55,233 nt of DNA. It comes from JBBDSU01 sp040904825. Lineage in GTDB: Bacteria > Actinomycetota > Nitriliruptoria > Nitriliruptorales > Nitriliruptoraceae. The stretch lies in NCBI GenBank assembly GCA_040904825.1, contig JBBDSU010000017.1, positions 1 to 55,233 of the forward strand, in the 5' to 3' direction. Below, piece after piece: positions 55,117 through 55,233 of this stretch. The position numbers and the translations under genes were made by a program. A model generated the notes under the pieces. The model worked only from the letters and a program-made list of their open reading frames with translations, was not told where the DNA came from and searched no databases. Each line of letters opens with the position of its first letter. Position 1 is the first letter of the stretch.

Positions 55117-55233
55117 GCAGCATCGCTACCGGGAGCGCCAGGGCCACCCGGTCGTCATGCAGGACTCGGAGGATGCCGGCCGTACTCGGGTCCGCTGGAT
55201 CCAGATTCCGGGTCATCCGAGGCAGGTCCCGGA

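Noticed and set aside
55043..55233. Minus-strand frame entering from the right edge (contains GILRVLHDDRVALALPVAMLL)
   Set aside because: It overlaps the last 74 bp of a certain gene, has no clear family and is cut by the window edge; possible but unsupported.
1..55233. CRISPR array, insertion sequence, prophage, or toxin-antitoxin
   Set aside because: No regularly spaced repeats, transposase, integrase or phage-like genes were seen on either strand.

Overview
The window is about 55 kb of high-GC DNA from a draft or metagenomic scaffold. It has six runs of 100 N and one run of 10 N, which are best read as gaps of unknown size. Gene content and order point to an actinobacterium. The order folK-folB-(folP)-folE-ftsH-hpt-tilS-zincin, the block holB / MFS-Tmk fusion / topA / hppA / BldG-like STAS protein / tad pilus genes, and the aa3-type oxidase genes next to ctaA, ctaB and an ABC exporter are all actinobacterial arrangements. 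Betaine uptake, a K+-dependent membrane pyrophosphatase and two cation/proton antiporters fit a salt-exposed or alkaline habitat. A deep lineage such as Nitriliruptoria or Acidimicrobiia is possible, but I cannot place it from this sequence alone.

Layout. 1-7.6 kb (minus strand): folate genes, ftsH, hpt, tilS, an F420-associated zincin and a small membrane protein. 7.8-9.9 kb (plus): a pirin and a lipoprotein. 9.9-16.3 kb (minus): a tightly overlapping six-gene operon with an amino-acid-type ABC importer, two tandem S-adenosylhomocysteine hydrolase (SAHH) paralogues and a SAH/aminofutalosine-deaminase-type amidohydrolase. 16.4-17.3 kb: a metallo-beta-lactamase-fold hydrolase. 17.7-21.1 kb (plus): the proVWX betaine importer. 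21.2-28 kb (minus): a cupin, tRNA-Thr, holB, the MFS-Tmk fusion and topA. 28.3-33.4 kb (plus): membrane pyrophosphatase and two antiporters. 33.5-39.3 kb (minus): a methyltransferase, a BldG-like STAS protein, the Tad pilus genes and an NTF2-like protein. 39.4-40.9 kb (plus): an M20 peptidase and selC, the selenocysteine tRNA. 40.9-51.7 kb: fadD, ctaB, ctaA (plus), a membrane cupredoxin, a COX IV-like protein, ctaE, ctaD, ctaC and an ABC-2 exporter. 52-55.1 kb (plus): prmA, a lipoprotein and a TrmA-family RNA methyltransferase.

The most interesting item is the 9.9-16.3 kb operon. It couples import to SAH-type chemistry. The second SAHH paralogue has lost three of the histidines that serve the active site, while the first keeps them. 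Other points of note are the tRNA-Sec gene, a membrane-anchored type 1 copper protein inside the oxidase locus, a structured leader before prmA, and several assembly gaps that fall in repeats or hairpins. One of those gaps probably hides folP.
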